From Clytia hemisphaerica (lineage: Eukaryota; Cnidaria; Hydrozoa; Leptothecata; Clytiidae), in the NCBI GenBank assembly GCA_902728285.1, contig CACVBU010000751.1, positions 62,001-126,000 of the forward strand: a stretch of 64,000 bases of DNA. Reading direction: 5' to 3'. Shown piece by piece: positions 63,001-64,000 of this stretch (positions within the stretch are counted from its first letter, which is position 1; every line of letters starts with the position of its first letter). Made by a program: the position numbers and the translations under genes. Below the pieces are notes generated by a model. It was not told the origin of the DNA and did no database searches. It saw only the letters and a program-made list of their open reading frames with translations.

Positions 63001-63682
63001 TTTGTTTGGCACACATGATGCCAGGCTCCAGATACTGTTTGACCAAAGAATGACGTTCTGAAAAATGGTCGATCACCTCTTGATACAGCGTGAATACAGA
63101 ATGACAAAGACTGCATTTGAAATATTGGTACAAGACATCTTTATTCCTTCCTCCCGTCTTTTTCCTCGACGGTGAAATCACTGATTCAGGAGAGTTCATT
63201 TCTTTGATGGGGATCTGTGTGGGTTTTTCACTTCCAACCGCTTGTGTTATCGCTGTAGATTTGGAAGTTGATTTGGAAGCAGTTTTGCCGTTAGATTTGT
63301 TCTTTGGTACAGATTTCGAAGAGGTATTTGATGGAGTAAGGTTTGGATTAAGTTGTCCTTTCTTTTTTGGAGAACAATCTGGTTCAGACGGGTTAGATTC
63401 TTGAGATTTGTTGGCGGCGTTCTTTGTTGGCGATTCGTCCACGTTGTTACTCTTTCGTCTGTGTGCAATCTTTTTGACTTTCTTGGCTTTCGGTGGAGGT
63501 ACTTTGTCTGTATCCGAAACATCAACTGACTGCTTCGGTCTTGGTGAAGGCATTTCTTGAGCGGGCGATGGCATCATAGATTGACTTGGCATGCAAGTTT
63601 TTTCTTGATGTCGTTGTAAAGTTTTTTTGTGCATGAAAGAAGTGTTACAACCTTCACACTTGTGTACGCTTTGGGTCAGCAT
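57002..63682 (-). CDS. Very large C2H2 zinc-finger protein (about 2,226 aa)
   Basis: One 6.7-kb open exon. The exon begins at 63696 after a clear acceptor (TTTTCGTTTTAG); the first in-frame ATG inside it is at 63682. An upstream coding exon is possible because the exon also reads open before that ATG. C2H2 fingers occur in groups: one at the N-terminus (CEGCNTSFMHKKTLQRHQ), a group at about 61690-63130, isolated ones at 60190-60590, 59930-60000 and 58390-58470, and a C-terminal cluster of about ten at 57020-57960 (for example CLFCNKKFQTLNKLYCHFSI). Between them lie long lysine-, serine- and glutamate-rich disordered linkers, an acidic block (59360-59560) and a KPVKSTPSKP tandem repeat. A nuclear DNA- or chromatin-binding role is likely from the fingers. 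Linkers between fingers are mostly not of the TGEKP kind. I do not recognise a specific orthologue. Confidence 0.85.
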   Translation of the reverse strand: MLTQSVHKCEGCNTSFMHKKTLQRHQEKTCMPSQSMMPSPAQEMPSPRPKQSVDVSDTDKVPPPKAKKVKKIAHRRKSNNVDESPTKNAANKSQESNPSEPDCSPKKKGQLNPNLTPSNTSSKSVPKNKSNGKTASKSTSKSTAITQAVGSEKPTQIPIKEMNSPESVISPSRKKTGGRNKDVLYQYFKCSLCHSVFTLYQEVIDHFSERHSLVKQYLEPGIMCAKQNQLHTCVNCGLVYSCSHAMLICRLSHIGIEVETCSVCLDTLPTKTSLQYHMLGKHKSLFCHICYKGFHSYQDLLNHCQLHVHEILIPRDENGKMMIEIGTTNNPKTFLFDKQTEEESEKFLCTSLIPPNVIADNRLFYCAICQQNIEGELTHIVHMKTHQSKRPLSCLVCHQRFDSVDELNEHHKTNSHKKQRNTFDDRVLRLPTGHICFLCFLVFEDSTSLRQHQSDHAKPISDEELKKSLSIMNSVNSYVMRSSEPHDKNNNAVDWPEDLKCVEKFCGIERLVARDLLSNMHAGKGPDLQHNWNCCTKKAKVFCPICSSNVDELSEHYQTVHLDSGKPSSIFCCQKEFKTYVEVVSHTKQRHGKMLKSGRSLFMCPHCFVPETYVHIMGHHEGISFTSQTIRCSYCNLLFHQNNFREHLRSKNPRQACVDCSRSSALTNSLVSDPSVNISESSNKKLVEISNTSDIPATSYKLKEKENSTNIPGSSKFVLAGSPRKSRKVKKIRQDIKPDVSNAKTTKAKMETKRSARDVVSKYKKLNNKSITPTINKNKDNPSPQKKKAIKTIMAEMREGKKKRAEAQKVDKQAIATSQPMVQDLPAPTFTSRRKSATKAENKIKALDQVEKRSPSTTKTKVKDLPKKTVEVAKRKESPKIKAIEEAKEKKRQKHVSVFNKQSKTAAVEKSVPIKPVKPSPSKPVKSTPSKPVKSSPSKPVKSTPSKPVKSTPVKDTLIKAKRKSNFGGEDKENKTTKVKNDDKQQSKSPKKIASQDEDKSEEDTSAEPNAPKDETTVCKEREIQQLDATYQKILELADGTCKLCTWNFQTYDELKDHLLRHQIVKDDISGDVTKATCHLCGKMSVINQMNKHIVLQHNKEVNAHRKKRKTEDDTNKRLSFSQAVNSLYDSKFMCCLCNQSQQTLDGYLKHFETSHLALLDLELEKFNVNSNTQVIQDLHQYKEKKNPGSQAKTPKDTATPKQTPQRRKSTWVMGIPAPTTFPYPHSCIVCGKGFYTRGQCSLHLKNIHPWFDESNTELVAKFTSQHTTPATVTVERLPSPLLQGKMPSETSTIDENASTERAAKRKKATSSDKKTNLLHSQNVELRIENLLAAKKKSPPKNSSGNTRKIIRPGKPPSAFKKRKSRLNVAKDDRDEMDANVSTSDVEEEPVKDDVQMEIVGVEGNESDVSSSSSASEIEEETEEEIIESSSDEEGEGKVACKRKDLKKTTKADDVDEGFQQEKKHDQKMDIPTDEVTHEKKDEEVNQDARVVEQIDDAVNTSSSETKKTDVVEDEDSTQEKGEEKNAEEKKDEEKKDEETHLTNDENPQRETGQAKLDTESSTSLDSNLTTLESEKVGESNQLTGVNGEKQENEQSTNGQAIASSFDVTDKPVQESTKPAKSPITLKPKPSKDEENVTKFISREVSTVHDDSIAEDSKIFKRDPDPLGLSIKPKEDALVININQQLPLLSPKDLEHEKFFEGSTTPTGGIIIEQENDPNISKTPLQSHSNGGHFATNYPLVCLFCGQGYYTRFSLKSHLIVKHANCYTTDLEKTNSFVNLDYPDVHATISGDTQVEEVPKPRRSRAKFEEVMRSLKPVSRPTNKAASSQHKSQTSSSTSKAGQKRKMSVSVSPKTKKKKPALKEPVDEESEEIEEKSSDAETQSSDDDEDEKEEEKVQKKKGKLTKKVKYADKCEWCDQLLRNKSELEKHVERHFKGSKLNLLTCDSCFCLIERHLLKRHMHMEHDDVPLSKKRLWCKHCNYSTRSHTPKNLDKHIYEKHPFMLKIECRICDARFPTTAAYNEHFADTHGKSLDEQSMECLFCNKKFQTLNKLYCHFSIIHMKKNKDLYCELCCKYFYGRTDLDNHQEEFHKNDNYQCGLCLVDFTSAEVCEKHVMVHKTVTENQCDICKFYFDSEETLTKHKVTHVDENSVPVQNSEAGGQVTSNEDALAEGSITEGNRTNEETDVEMNSLPFDNTCTNCNETFLRREIFEEHVKKCGKKTHDES
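60829..60945 (-). repeat. 30-bp coding tandem repeat (PSKPVKSTPS)
   Basis: About four 30-bp units within the zinc-finger exon, encoding repeated SKPVKSTP or SKPVKSSP decapeptides. The unit length is a multiple of three, so copy-number change keeps the frame. The motif is lysine/proline-rich with serine and threonine, in a disordered linker. Confidence 0.85.
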
Positions 63683-63696
63683 TCGAGAGTTGGCAT

Positions 63697-64000
63697 CTAA
63701 AACGAAAAGAAATTTATACAAAATAGTAGAGTGAACAGCAAACGAAGCGCCAAAACATCCCAACCACTCCAAATAAGGTCCTACCCCTTTAGTAGCTCTG
63801 TCCATAAAGTAGTTATGTAATCAATTTGATCCATTTTTGACATTTGACTCGGACAATGCTCGAGAAAAATATCTTCTAGATAAAATATCGGCATACTTCT
63901 CCATACACTTAGAGTAATATTACTCGATTGACCTCGATTCTTTAAAGTTTACACAGGCGAAGAAAACTTTTCCAGCTCTTTTCATGTCAACCCTCTTTGT
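63697..64000. other. Upstream of the zinc-finger exon, window edge
   Basis: Intron or promoter sequence of the zinc-finger gene. The open frame continues in phase to 63805 but crosses the acceptor at 63697, so that part is judged not coding. Nothing else was recognised. Confidence 0.4.

Noticed and set aside
63683..63805. N-terminal extension of the zinc-finger protein up to 63805
   Set aside because: A strong splice acceptor (TTTTCGTTTTAG) interrupts it at 63697, so the extra residues are read-through of intron sequence.

Overview
The window is nuclear DNA of an invertebrate animal. It is AT-rich, its genes are split by short GT-AG introns (down to about 50 nt), and its gaps are full of small inverted-repeat transposons. 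Every recognisable protein is of animal type and close in length to its human counterpart. I cannot name the species from sequence alone. A cnidarian, a tunicate or another marine invertebrate would fit. There are no bacterial, organellar or viral blocks.

Layout. 0-7.7 kb: no gene recognised; a tRNA-derived SINE, two families of small inverted-repeat (MITE-like) elements and a 1.2 kb element with G-rich ends. 7.8-8.4 kb (minus): a secreted cystine-knot protein of the gremlin/DAN type, with a 54-nt 5' UTR intron and a TATA box. 9.3-9.6 kb: a near-perfect long inverted repeat. 12.2-17.2 kb (minus): ZFYVE21, rebuilt as seven exons coding 234 aa. 17.3-26.3 kb: gene-poor and rich in repeats. 26.3-30.9 kb (plus): a DCAF4-like WD40 protein whose 5' end and two internal joints I could not settle. 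31-39 kb: about 8 kb with no recognisable gene and few clear repeats. 39.0-40.6 kb (plus): a secreted PRSS23-type serine protease in two coding exons.

43-63.7 kb holds five consecutive minus-strand genes. In order of transcription they are a very large C2H2 zinc-finger protein, AHSA1 (HSP90 co-chaperone, 12 exons, 340 aa), ELAC1 (short tRNase Z, 3 exons, 359 aa), an unrecognised six-helix membrane protein, and MRPL11 (mitochondrial ribosomal protein L11, 4 exons, 161 aa). Exon joins for ZFYVE21, MRPL11, ELAC1 and AHSA1 were checked for phase and close without a frame break.

The neighbours do not form one pathway. They are mostly housekeeping genes (endosomal lipid binding, ubiquitin ligase adaptor, mitochondrial translation, tRNA 3' processing, chaperone regulation) plus two secreted proteins. 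The main second-look items are: a good 3' splice acceptor 1-45 nt upstream of the ATG of seven genes, which could mean 5' UTR introns or spliced-leader trans-splicing; the tight same-strand gene run; the orphan membrane protein; the cystine-knot protein lacking one expected cysteine; and nested or paired transposon families.
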